Of a stretch of DNA of 64,000 nucleotides, positions 21,471-32,481 are shown in pieces. Numbering within the stretch: the first letter of the stretch is position 1; every line of letters begins with the position of its first letter. Both the position numbers and the translations under genes were made by a program. The notes under the pieces are model-generated. The model was not told where the DNA came from. It saw nothing but the letters and a program-made list of their open reading frames with translations, and did not search any database. The stretch is from Allium sativum (taxonomy: Eukaryota > Streptophyta > Magnoliopsida > Asparagales > Amaryllidaceae): positions 28,720,688 to 28,784,687 of the forward strand of contig JASFAX010000020.1 in assembly GCA_030737875.1 (NCBI GenBank). Reading direction: 5' to 3'.

Positions 21471-22779
21471 AATGGTCTCGATCGAGGTTTTGGAATCACC
21501 AAACTTCGACCTAATGGAAGCAGAGCTAGCCTTGGAATTCGAACCAGAAAGAGAATCTTGGATGACATCAATTAAGAATTTTCTCAAGGATGGAACCCTC
21601 CCATTAAAAAAGAGTGAAAGACGAGCTATAATACGTAAGGCCACAAGATACGTGTTACAGGACGACGTCCTTTATCGTCACGGGTTTTTAATGCCCCTAT
21701 TACGGTGTATCGCGCACGGCGACATTAAACGTGTACTGCGAGAAGTGCATGAATGTGAGTGTGGAGATCACACTGGGGGTCAAACTCTGGCAAAGAAAAT
21801 ATTACGGTATGGATATTTCTGGCCTACAGTGAATAAAGACGCGGCTGATTATTCACAATGCTGCAATAGATGTCAAAGATATTCCAAAGTTCCCAGAGTG
21901 CCTCCGACTCAGCTCAAGTCGATGGTAAGTCTGTGGCCGTTTGCCATGTGGGGGGTTGACATTATTGGAGTGCTACCTATTGCCAAAGGAGGAGCTAAGT
22001 ATGCGATCGTTGCCGTAGATTACTTCACAAAGTGGGTGGAAGCTGAACCCATAACAACCATCACGACAAGGAAAGTGATCAGTTTTGTGGTGAGAAACAT
22101 TATTTGTCGATTTGGGATACCGAAGACCATCATAACTGATAATGGGACGCAGTTTGACAGCATCGAGTTCAGGTATTTTTGCCAGAAATACAAGATTGAT
22201 AAACGATATACTACAGTAGCTCACCCGCCATCAAATGGCTAGGTCGAAGCCATAAACAAAGTCACTAAATCAATTTTGAAGAAGCGGTTGGAGCGGGCCA
22301 AAGCTAGATGGGTAGACGAGCTGCCATTAGCTCTATGGGCCTATAGGGCAACCTTTAAGATGGCTACTGGTCATACTCCCTATTCACTTTCCTTTGGGTT
22401 AGAAGCAGTGATCCCGTTAGAATTAGAAGTCCTTTCACATCGAGTTGCGTACTATGACCCGATGACGAATAAAGCAGTCAACATAGAATCTCTTGATATG
22501 ATTGAAGAAAAAAGAGATGAAGCCGACTTGTGTGCCTCAAGACATTGACATCAAGTAGCATGTTATTATGACCAAAAAGTTCGCTTCAGAACCTTTGAAC
22601 CAGGAAACCTAGTACTAAAGCGAGTCTTCCCGCCGTCGACCCATCTGGGTCCAAAATGGGAAGGGCCATTCACCATCCAACGGAAGCTTGATACAGGAGC
22701 ATTCAAGCTAATGACCGTGGACGGTGAAGAGATTCCCAGAGCTTGGAACGCTCAACACCTACGAAGATATCTGAGCTAA
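21471..22779 (+). pseudogene. Element C integrase
   Basis: Zinc finger VHECECGDHTGG...CCNRC (about 21745-21880). Core: GVDIIGVLPIAKGGAKY with the first Asp intact (the only copy here that keeps it), VDYFTKWVEAEP, TDNGTQFDS, TAG 22240-22242 in the GQVEA motif (CAG expected), then VEAINKV with the Glu. C-terminal part: WVDELPLALWAYRATFK, a TGA near 22547, then VRFRTFEPGNLVLKRVFP and GPKWEGPFTIQRKLDTGAF, ending with TAA 22777-22779. Confidence 0.93.
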
Positions 22780-23589
22780 ATACAAAATTTCATTTCTTTT
22801 GTTTTCATAAGCTATGTAAAAAGGCACGACTTGCCTTAAAAAGTCTGTTTATGTGAACAACAGACTATAAAGTGGATGTAGGCTACGACTTAGCCGAACC
22901 ACTATAAAAATATCGTGTGTCATCTACTTTCCTGCATTATTTATATCTTCAACTATTATTCTATTATGACTGTAGAATACGAAATGTTAAATTAAAATTT
23001 GGAAAGTTGGAGATGACTTATATGCAGGAACAAACAAAACGACTATTTGTACCATAAGACATAGAAGAATGGGAAGATGACATTCTTGACTCTAACTCTC
23101 AAGAATCGAGAGAGAGTATAAAGGATGGGAAGACGAAGTCCTCTAAAGCGTGAAGGTGCACCCAGATGAGAGACCGCCTCAGCGAAAATTCTAACCTGGA
23201 TATGAGACAGGTGAGTATAAAGATGCCAGAAAGAACAGGCATCAATGACGAAAGGAATATGGCCCCCGTCAGAGAATCGGGGACATTTGGACTTTTTAAT
23301 TTAATTTAATCTTGAGTAGTTCTTGTTCAGTTATTCAAGATTGACTGGGGGCATACATGTGCACATATTCCCCTCCACCATGACTTCATTACATAACTTT
23401 AGTATAACATACTTTTGTATTTTTACTTAAGTGCTGAACTAACGACTATCAGGCATTGCAGGAAATAAATTATTTTTATTTACAAACGTGTGAGTTTGTA
23501 CAGGGAAAACAAGCAAAAAAGAAGATGCGAGGGCCACACTCGCTGCAACAATTGCGGGCCAATCAAATGCTAAAATAAAACAAAGCACT
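22780..23589. other. Element C spacer between convergent pol and antisense gene
   Basis: About 0.8 kb, homologous to 1997-2810 and 60762-61533. It includes an arm GGCACGACTTGCC (22823-22835), the hairpin below, and GGGGGCATACATGTGCACAT near 23347. No conserved reading frame. Confidence 0.7.
22872..22902. promoter_or_regulatory. Conserved hairpin after pol (element C)
   Basis: GTGGATGTAGGCT...AGCCGAACCAC followed by TATAAAAATATC, identical in its paired arms to the D copy at 2089-2119. Confidence 0.55.
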
Positions 23590-25279
23590 TCAACACTTAG
23601 GCTTTGGAGTGGACTTGGATTTTTTAGCAGCCTTCTGAGCATCCTTCGCCTCTCTTTCAGCACAGTTAAAATGCGCTTTGGCTTTTTCCTCCCTGTGACC
23701 GAAGTGCTGGAATCGGTTGATTTTTTCCCAGGAGTCGGAATGCTGGTATAAAGAGAAGACTTTTTGGCAAGCTCTTCTGTAACAGACCTAGTTGTAAGCT
23801 TAACAACTAACCTTGATCCAGCATCCACCACTGCAAGAGGCTTAAGGCTTTCGCGGTCCAGGTCTTCAACTTTAAGCTGCGTATGTTTGTCTTGTTCGGC
23901 TTTCAATGCAGCCAAAGTGATGTCATCAGCGCTTTTTGACTCCCCAACTATAGCCACCTCAGGGTCTTCCTCATGTCCCTCATTGCCGCCATCGTCCTTC
24001 AAGGTGTCTATCATCTCGTTATCCTGAGGAGCATCATCCTTAGACAGTGGCAGCCTTATCCTTTTCTCCTCGAGCCTTCCCCGCGGATTTTGCTCCAGTG
24101 GTGGTTTCCAGAGGCCCACCAACCTTCTCGGTCGGTTCAACACCTATAGAATGAGAAGCAACAATTATCAACTCAAGAGAAAATAAAGAGTCCTCCATCG
24201 ATTTTCCAATTATGTGATCAAAATTAGAGATGGCCTTGGCGAATTAAGGTGAAAAGGTAGAAATACCTTCCGATGATTTCTCAGCGGGAGGAACTGCCGT
24301 CTCCGACGCCTTCCCGGGTATGGGGGATAAAAGAGATGCCCGAGGGATCCCCGGGTTTTCGGGGTCATATCCCTCAACTTCAGAAGATTCAGCGGCCGTG
24401 GAAGAAGAACCAACCTCAGAGATATTCTTTTGTTTAGCCTTCCGCTTCTCTTCCTCCATAGTAGCAGCGATGAGGCGGCGTCCCTCGGCCAGGTGTGCTG
24501 GTTCATCATCTCTTAGATATTTTTCCATAAGCTTGTCCTCGACGACGGAGTCTACCTTGAGTTCCTCTTTCTCCCATTCAACGATTTGACTCCATACGTG
24601 AACCAAGGTTGTTGGATAATCTTCAATCCAAGAGATGTTTCGGCGGCGAATTATATGCGCAAAGAATTCGATCATTATTTCGCCGAAACCATGCACTTCC
24701 TCCTCGGCCTCTGACAGCTTGTAACACCCCACGTCCATTAATGTCACTCACAAAGGGAATGCATTAACTTCCATGGAGGTTATATGTGAATATTGAACAG
24801 AAAAATTACAACAAGACAGATAATAAATAGTACTTGGAAATCTAAAACTTCATTTTATTGCAGCGGAAATTAAACATGTTTGTTACATCATAAAACCATA
24901 GATCATAACTAAGTACAATATCCATCTTCATAAAAACAAAATACAGAATCCCATTACATAAATAGCCATTAAAAAGATAACAAGCCGGACTTTACTTCAA
25001 CGGTCCAAGCTTTCCAAAGAGAGATGAAGCAATTCAATCAAACTCCACTAGAGCTGGGCCCAACCTGAGGACCTGGAGGGGGAAAAAGGATAGAAATAGA
25101 GGGGGTTAGACATAAAGTCTGGCGAGTATGATAATTCTAACAATACTATTATCAAAATAACTAGACTAAGGCATAAGCTGGAAGACAAGTAAATATCTAT
25201 GAACTCTTAGGAAGATAAAGATAGCGTTTAAGATAACGTTAAAGATAACGGTAAAGGAACATCTAATTACTAACGAATG

Positions 25280-25340
25280 ATTACTACACCGCACCGCACA
25301 TTACTACACTGCACCACACATTACTACACTGCACCACACC
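25280..25340. repeat. Three 20-bp tandem repeats
   Basis: Units ATTACTACACNGCACCNCAC at 25280, 25300 and 25320 inside the solo LTR. Confidence 0.85.
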
Positions 25341-25974
25341 AGTCACCCTATTGTTTGATCCCACTTGCTTCACACAGAAACTTTATAAATAGCCTTACGT
25401 ACCCCTAGCTGACTATATAGGTGCCGTCTGCCCCTATCTCCACTAGGTGTACCCCACTACCCACTTTCCATCGGCTCCCTACTCGTAGATACCCGTGCTG
25501 GCCCCACAGTGGGGTGTATCGCTCCCCTAAAGTGGCAACCCGATACAACTTGCGAATGCATGGCTTATACCTACACGATGCAACAACGTCTTACCTACCA
25601 GCCCGGGTCCACACACGCATACGAAACCCCTTGGACTTGCGTTGCCACCGCTCCCCGTTTTGGCCTCTTACAGTCAAACCCAGCATGCGTGTCCCGTCCT
25701 CGACTTGGGTCGAGCCCACAAAGATACGTTTGGGATACTGGTTGAAATGGGCCCCCACAAGCTACCCACCTAAGCTTGTCACTAGTATATCCCACTTAAC
25801 CCTCTTAGTCAAGTTCATTTACCTATGTGTTTGGTTAAGTCTTACTAATCGTATTTCACATGCCATTAAGGGCACCCCCTAGATTCCTCATGCCACCCAA
25901 GGCACCTACTTAACCCCTATGTCCCACCTTACATGTTTATCTGGTTAAGTATTTCTTAATTCATTCAGGCCATA

Positions 25975-26205
25975 ACCTCATAAAGACCTCTCCACATTAG
26001 ACTGGCATTTATGGCAACTGGATTTGCCTGGCGGGTCCGGGTAGTCTTACACCATAAAAGAGTCTAACCTCGTGTCTTTACAACCGTTATGCTTTAGTTT
26101 AGGCCTAGGACCTCTCACATTGGGCTGACATTTGTGACCACTGGATTTGCGGGGCGGGTGCGGGCAGGTTTACATCACAAACGAGTCCAACCTCGTGTCC
26201 TAAGC
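25975..26205 (-). repeat. Duplicated ~105-bp LTR module
   Basis: Two diverged copies (about 25985-26085 and 26105-26205) share CTGGATTTGC, a GGCGGGT GCGGG-type core and GAGTC(T/C)AACCTCGTGTC. The same module, in the opposite orientation and also in two copies, is in the chromovirus LTR at about 49005-49230. Confidence 0.65.
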
Positions 26206-29200
26206 ATTGATTAACACTTAAAATCTTTTACCCCAGTTTTAATAATTCGCTATTCAAATTATTAATTAAGTCAACTTTTAATGATGTCCATAATTGACTC
26301 AATTATGGCCATCCACTTATGGCATGCAAAATCATATCAATTGCACCCCAACTTTTTAATATTAAATCCTTAATATTACCCCTACCCCACGTTTATACGT
26401 TCGCTTATTCAACGCATAATATAGGCTAGACTTGTATAGTCTAACACCTAGCACAAAGATAAATTATCACAACATATATACAATTAAAATAAATCTAATC
26501 ATAATAGGGGTGAAACTTGCATAAACTACACATGTTAAGGATCAAAAGGTGTCAACTTGTTTAAATGTCTCAATTTATATGATATGATCATATCCCAAAT
26601 CTATACATAAACTTGCGTATGGGGTTTTTAGGCAACATAATGATGGTGTGGACTAGTATAGGATATCACATATGTCATACCATAATTCTAGATGTCATAA
26701 TAGATTTCTTGGTATATGTTCATAACTTTTCTAATCAATCTAACTTGCATATGTGACTTGTCATATAGATCAACATAACCCAAATATGATGATTTAATTA
26801 ATATGAACTAACTAGCATAGATGGTAACATCATGGCCTTTTTAACATGTATGATTCATCACAATTAAGCATAGAAACTTTCAACATACATAACATCATCA
26901 TAGCATGATTTACAACATATAAGATATCATCATCACATAACATTGGATTTACAATATACATGATAGCAAAAGGGGTTTACAACAACATATATGATAATTC
27001 ACATCATCTACTCATAATCCATTCATAACTCAACCTAATTAAACTGATAATAATCTTGTCAAGATCAACATACTCACAATTTAGAGAAGAAAAGAGAGAG
27101 TTTTGCTTTGCTTTAGGGTTGAGAGAATTAGAATTGAATTTTCTTTTCTTCTTTCTTAATTGACGGCGGATCCATTAATTTCCATGGCGACGGTATGACG
27201 GTAACTATTCTATTTTAATTAGGTTTAGGGTTAGCATTAGGATGTATTTATAGGTGTTGGAAGTTATTTAGGACCATTAGATTAACCCTGAACCATGAGA
27301 ACCAGTCAAATGCTAAATCTGCATTTGAGCGAATCGGCCCACGAGTTGATAGCCAAACACCCTGGATTAACCCCTAGTCGACCCAGCGAGGCTCGGGTCG
27401 ACCTCAAAAATGGGCCAGTTCGGTATTTCCCCCTCCCAATTCGCTGTTTTGAACTTTTTTGCATATTTATTTATTTAATTTTTAATTTATATATATATAT
27501 CAATATATATATATATTTCTCTGCGCAACCCATTTCACTTAATTCTTTTCTAAAAATTAAGTATACTTTAATTTGTGAATTTTAATGTTATTAAATTACG
27601 AGGTGTTACACAGCTGCTTGCGGGTCTCTTCTGCGGGTTTAATAACACTTTCAACATTACCCTCCGCTAGGGCAGCCCTATTCTCGGCCTCCATCAACTT
27701 GGAAGTAAAGTCAGCATTACGCTTTTCCGATTCAGCGTTCTTCCTCGCTAACTCGGATTTTTCTTGCTCAAGAGCAGTGTAAGCAAGTTGCATTTTGGCG
27801 TTATCCGATTTAGCATCTTCTGCTTGCTTTTTAATCTCCAAGCGCTCTTGACTATGAGACTCGAGCAAGTCATGATAACGTTTTTGTAGCTCTTCAAATT
27901 GCTGCTAGAAGTTGGTAGCATCCCGCTGAGCAATGACAAGTTGGGCCCATATGTCCTCAAGATCTTTCCTCAAAATTTCCAAGGCTTTAGCGTCAGCTGC
28001 TGCAGTATTTTTCATCGACTCAGTATCCGTAATTAGAGTTCGGATGATTTTGGAGAGGTTACGTGAATACTTGAGCATCTCCGAATGTTTTTTTTCAACT
28101 GCGTTAATCTTCGCTTTGGCTCGTCTGCCCAGCTTGAGGAAATAGGCTCGAGAGAGGGTGAGAAAGTTAGGTTTTCAAAGTAGTGTTCGGGGAATTGTTT
28201 CTCCAAATATGCCTGCTTAACTTTAGCTTCAGCATCCAATGGTGGAGGTGCACGATATGTTAGCTCAGTATCCTTATGATGAGCGGGCACGACGGCCGTA
28301 TCACCCTTCCTAGGCCGCTTATCGGAAACCATATGCTTGCCTCGCGAGTCGGTATCTTTCGGCGGGCTCCTTTCTCAACTGCGTTTTTCTTGAGGAGAGG
28401 TTTGATCTTCTGATTGCGACGTATCTTCTCCTCGACGACCTTAGTAGCTTTTGTATCGTTCTGGATCCGACCGAACGGGGGAGCGAGAGCACGAGGTCCG
28501 CGACTGATAAGAGTAATGAGGCCTTCTATCCTCTCTACCCTGACCTTCGCAGCGATCGTGCTCAACGTCAGAAGGGGGCCCAGTCATGCTGCGATGAATT
28601 TTCATGATGTCATAATGAGGGCGAGACATTGTACCTGCACAAAAATGCAAATGGAATTCAGAATCAGTATTCTCATGAGAAGTAAGTGCTCCGAAATGTG
28701 GTGCTATTGTGTTAAGTGCATCCTAAGTAGTGTTCCCCCCGACAAACACGAGTCCGAAGCCAAACTAGTGCGAGTGGGCTCTTTGGCCTTACCGGGAGTG
28801 GTCTCTTCTGAAGAAGTGAAAACTAAAGGTTTTGTACCAAAATCCTTTAAAGTGTAGATTGTTTCATGTAAGGGGAGATCTCCTAAACCCTGATATGTAG
28901 GATCATCGATACTAGGGGCATCTCCTTGGGAAGCATATATTGGTGGTACTTTGGAAGACGTTGACTTTTCAGGAGAGATAGCATCCTCAGGGATGATGCA
29001 CCCTTCTCGGAACTTTTCGGCCATGTAGGCCAGCTCGCCGCCCTGAGTTGAAGAAGGAGATGGTGAAGTTCGAATCGGTATTGTGGGGGTTTTCGAGCTC
29101 TCGCCCGTTTCCGGAATTACGTCCACTGGGGGATGTATACATATGGACCCGACCCGTGACCTATGCTACGGGTAATGGACAGCAACCCGTGAAGATGAAG

Positions 29201-30134
29201 ATATTCATCCTTAAGGACTTCATCGATGGTTAGAAATTTTTGGTCGCCATTGAGGAGCCGGTGCATCCAATCAAAGTACACTTGACCCGATATTTGTTTT
29301 GGATTATCAACTGCAAACAAGCAGGAAACGGATTAATGTGTTGGTTCGAACATTTAAAGTTGAGAACTGGGAAACCAATGCTTTACTTGATTTTTTCCAT
29401 CTCCTGGCACATCCCAGCTGTACCCTTATATAACACCATTCTAGCTTAGAATCGCCAGCCTTGCTTCTGAATGGCGCTGAAATGATTTTCCTTTTTGGGA
29501 CTGATTCGAAGTAAGAGAAGGAAGGAGTTTCCCGAGTACGATGCTTGAAATTATAAAAAAAGTGAACGTCGTCGAAAGTGAGCTCTGTACCTAAAATCTC
29601 TCGATATGCTACATATAAGGTATATAAGTAGGCATAAGAGTTGGGATGTAACTGCATGGGGGCAATTCGCAGCTATCTCAGGAAGTCGACAACAAAAGAC
29701 GGAAATGGTGGAATAGCCCCAACCATACACATCAAGCGAGTAACTGCCATAAATCCTTCTTGGGGATTGTGAGGACGGTCAATTTTCGATGACACCAGGG
29801 TATCACATTTCAGTATCTCGTGCTTTATGCTTATTCGATCAAGTCTGTTGTTATCAATTGTCGATTTAACAGAATCTGGCGGTGATTACAATATGATGGA
29901 AGACTCAAATTCGTCAGGAGCTCGATTATGTCCAATCCCTCCTTCCTCTTCATAGCCCAGAGAAACTTCGCTGCCAGAAGGCGTTTCGCTGTTATGCGCT
30001 CCTACTTCATAATCTGGGCCCTCGTCGTCCCATTCAGGGTATGAAGGAGAAGATATGTCATCAAGAGTATATTTCTCAGAAGTTTTTGCAATTTACGTCT
30101 TCTTTGCTAATCTAGAAGAATGTCTCTCCGTCAT

Positions 30135-31644
30135 GATCACCAGACTATTGAAGAAACAATAACAAGAATTAGAGTAAAGTTGTCCGTGACCCCCTTGTGT
30201 GTATGTGAACTAAAGTGTGTGCTATGTGTGACAAAGATACAAAGCAAATACATGAAAGCATAATATAAAGGTCACAGGAAGTAGTAATTTTCAGAACAGT
30301 TCTTGATATTTGTTTATGTTCGCAAGGCACTCTCCTTACTGTCCATTAAGTTGAAGATTATATTAAGAATTGGTTTAACCAGCTAAGCAAGGTCTTATGT
30401 ACAATCTTGGGCTGATTTTCGGTTCGGTTCGGATACACGCGCTAGTGTTGGATCGGGGAGAAAGCCTTGTGCTATCCCGGGACGAAAGCTGATGCCCATT
30501 GACTAAAGTCGGATCGGTTCAGAGGTGAGTATTTGGACGGTCCGGACCGAATTGAGCAACCATGCTACCCCCTCCTTTGTTTAACATTCCGATCCGTTCT
30601 AGTCAAATAAGTTTTGTTTCTCTCTTGGCTTGCAGGTCCGACCCGATCCGGTCAGTTGAGCCCCATTTTCATCTCCGTCTTGTCTACCGAACCGATCCCC
30701 TGCACTTCTCCTCTCCCTTTTTCCTCGACTCTGTCTTGTTACCCGAACTGATCCCCTGCACTTCTCCTCACCCTTTTTCCCTCCTCTTTGGGGTCAAGCT
30801 CGATCCTATGTTGAAAGTCCCAACTAAAATCGAATACTGATGCATTCAAATGTTCAATGAAGAATCTTCACCCCCTCCACCATCGCTTCGAGAGAGATTT
30901 AACGCCATTAACAACGACGGCGGAGCGGAGGAGGTCATTGCGACGAAATCCATCGAATACCTCACAGGAATCATTCAAGGAATCCGTGAATCTAACCTAA
31001 AAGCAATTAAAAGATGAGATTCAAGATTATAGAACTACCTATGTGTTAGATTTGGGGATTAAAACGAGATGTTCGATGTTTTTAAGACCTGGGGTTTTTG
31101 ATATACGAAACAAAAAATGCGAGTAGTAAAAGGAAGAGAAGTGGAAGTAGAGAAGTAGTTGATTTATACAAATTCAAGATGGCCCTTTGTATTCCAGGCC
31201 TTTGATTCCGCAAAGACCAGAATAAAAGCCCATGCTGATTGACTAGGCCCGTCCATTTGTTAACAAATGGGTAAAAGGAAAACTATTCGAACCGAAAGTT
31301 AAGATTATGAAAATATTCTTACATGCGGATCGGGTCCGAACTAAATGGGATTGAACAAAACAAATTGGCATTCGAATTAAACTCAAAGGAAAGTAAAGAA
31401 AAGGCTTACCTGGAGGAATCACTGGACATTAGATAGAAGCTCTCAAAGTTGTTTGAAAATGAAGAAAGCATTTAATATGGATTATGGATATATATAAGCA
31501 ACAAAAACCACGATTTTTATGAAGCGACACGGCACTACAAGTAAATGGAGGCGATCATTCAATGATTCTAATTCAAAGGATGTTCTGTAAATTGCTTCAA
31601 AGAACACTTTATCTTAAATAAGAGTGTACTTCGAGGGAGCAAAA
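30135..31644 (-). other. 5' flank of the element C antisense gene
   Basis: 1.5 kb between the antisense start and the 3' LTR. Immediately before the ATG (reverse strand) a pyrimidine-rich run ends in CAATAG, 10 nt upstream of ATG, a candidate 3' splice site of a 5'UTR intron shared with D and E. It carries a GATCGG-rich stretch (30410-30660). The polypurine tract GAGGGAGCAAAA lies at 31633-31644. It contains no other gene I can support. Confidence 0.5.
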
Positions 31645-32476
31645 TGTTAGCCTACTTTGTGAGCTAGGCTACACACATAGCAAATAGTGAGAAAGACACC
31701 AACCGGTTCGGATCGGATGAAGATAGCGCAGGAGATAAGTAAAGATCAAGAATGTAGAGATCACATCGGATCAGATTGGAGGAGTATGGCAGAAACATCA
31801 TAAAGTAGGTGGCTTCGGAAGTTCGGATCGGAGGAACACTTCAGCGACATCAGAAGAAAGAAAGCAATCCCATCGGTTCGGATCGGATGAGTACGTCAGC
31901 AGCATCAAGGGATAGCAGGTTGCATCACCGGATCGGATCGGAGGTGCCAATCCGAACCCCTTTTTCCTGTGACCGTTGCTGCGCATATCCCCTGAAGACT
32001 CGGACCAAGCCTGACCATTTCTCCCACGATTTCCTACTAAATCAATGCGCTGTCGTTATCTTGGAGACTCCGAACTCGACTCTCAAGGGATGGGTGCCAC
32101 GCAATTCCGAACCGGAGCCATTTCGAAGAGATTTTTCACCTATAAATAAATCATCTAGAGGCATTTGAGGGGATCTTTTGGGAAAATTCTCGGTCCATAC
32201 TTCCCCTATAGCCGAATTCTACAATCATATTCAGATCAAAGTCATCTCATAAAGCCCATTTTTGAGAGATTTGAGCGAGTTTATGCATTGTAATTGTGAA
32301 GTTGAGTGAGAATCATTGCTGTATTTGTATTCAAATCATCAATTAAAAGAAAACAAAGTGGACGTAAGCTCGTTAATGCCGAACCACTATAAATTGCGTG
32401 TTCTTTATTGCTTTTTGATCCTATTTCATTGAATTCATATCTAATTTGGGTGTTAGAGCCAATTTTTGGTCAAACA
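31645..32476 (+). repeat. Element C 3' LTR
   Basis: 832 bp, TGTTAGCCTACTTTGTGA at the start and TTTTTGGTCAAACA at the end. Three GATCGG-rich patches (31700-31950), a TATA-like TATAAATAAA (32141-32150) and the GTGGACGTAAGC...GCCGAACCAC hairpin (32358-32388). ATATT follows. Same family as the D LTR at 36781 and the E LTR at 54930. Confidence 0.9.
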
Positions 32477-32481
32477 ATATT

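Larger units (their letters stand above)
24720..27610 (-). mobile_element. Solo LTR, chromovirus type, reverse orientation, 2891 bp
   Basis: Perfect inverted ends TGTAACACC (24720-24728) and GGTGTTACA (27602-27610), flanked by CAGCT at 24715-24719 and 27611-27615. No coding domain. Orientation is set by TGTAACACCTCG at the right end reading leftward, and by AGACTTTATGTCTAACCCC on the reverse strand near 25110, comparable to the TATGTCTGACCC block of the + strand LTRs. It interrupts exon 3 of the element C antisense gene between the codons for RKQL and SEAEEE. Very AT-rich from about 26200 to 27200. Confidence 0.88.
23590..30134 (-). pseudogene. Element C antisense spliced gene, interrupted by a solo LTR
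   Basis: Reverse-strand gene converging on pol. ATG at 30134 (MTERHSSRLAK). Exon 1 is 30134-29387 (748 nt), intron 1 is 29386-29311 (GTAAAG...TTGCAG, 76 nt), exon 2 is 29310-28748, intron 2 is 28747-28635 (GTTTGT...GTGCAG, 113 nt), and exon 3 runs from 28634 to the stop at about 23590, split by the solo LTR 24720-27610. Exon 1 holds the 'gypsy type transposon' domain (PMQLHPNSYAYLYTLYVAY). Exon 2 is Ser/Pro-rich and acidic. Exon 3 starts with an Arg/Ser stretch (SRSPVRSDPERYKS), then the AEN/KQAEDAK coiled coil, VWSQIVEWEKEE and a Lys-rich end. Breaks: a stop near codon 14, a 1-nt deletion in exon 2, and shifts near 28140 and 23670. Exon and intron sizes match E. Confidence 0.85.
3669..32476 (+). 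mobile_element. Element C: Tat-lineage Ty3/gypsy retrotransposon (contains B and a solo LTR)
   Basis: Bounded by ATATT duplications. Order on the + strand: 26-bp remnant of the 5' LTR (3669-3694), leader, element B insertion (3791-16587), gag (16644-18847), protease (to 19444), RT, two RNases H and integrase (to 22779), spacer, reverse-strand spliced gene (23590-30134, interrupted by the solo LTR 24720-27610), long 5' flank of that gene, polypurine tract and 3' LTR (31645-32476). After removal of the insertions it is about 13.1 kb. Pol is close to E and D in sequence, so C, D and E form one family. Confidence 0.9.

Noticed and set aside
25421..25882. 153-codon + strand frame and overlapping frames
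   Set aside because: Inside a chromovirus-type LTR, no family resemblance, several frames open over the same GC-richer patch.
28414..28857. 147-codon + strand frame
   Set aside because: It is the opposite-strand shadow of antisense exons 2 and 3 and of intron 2 of element C; the reverse-strand reading is the one conserved in D and E.
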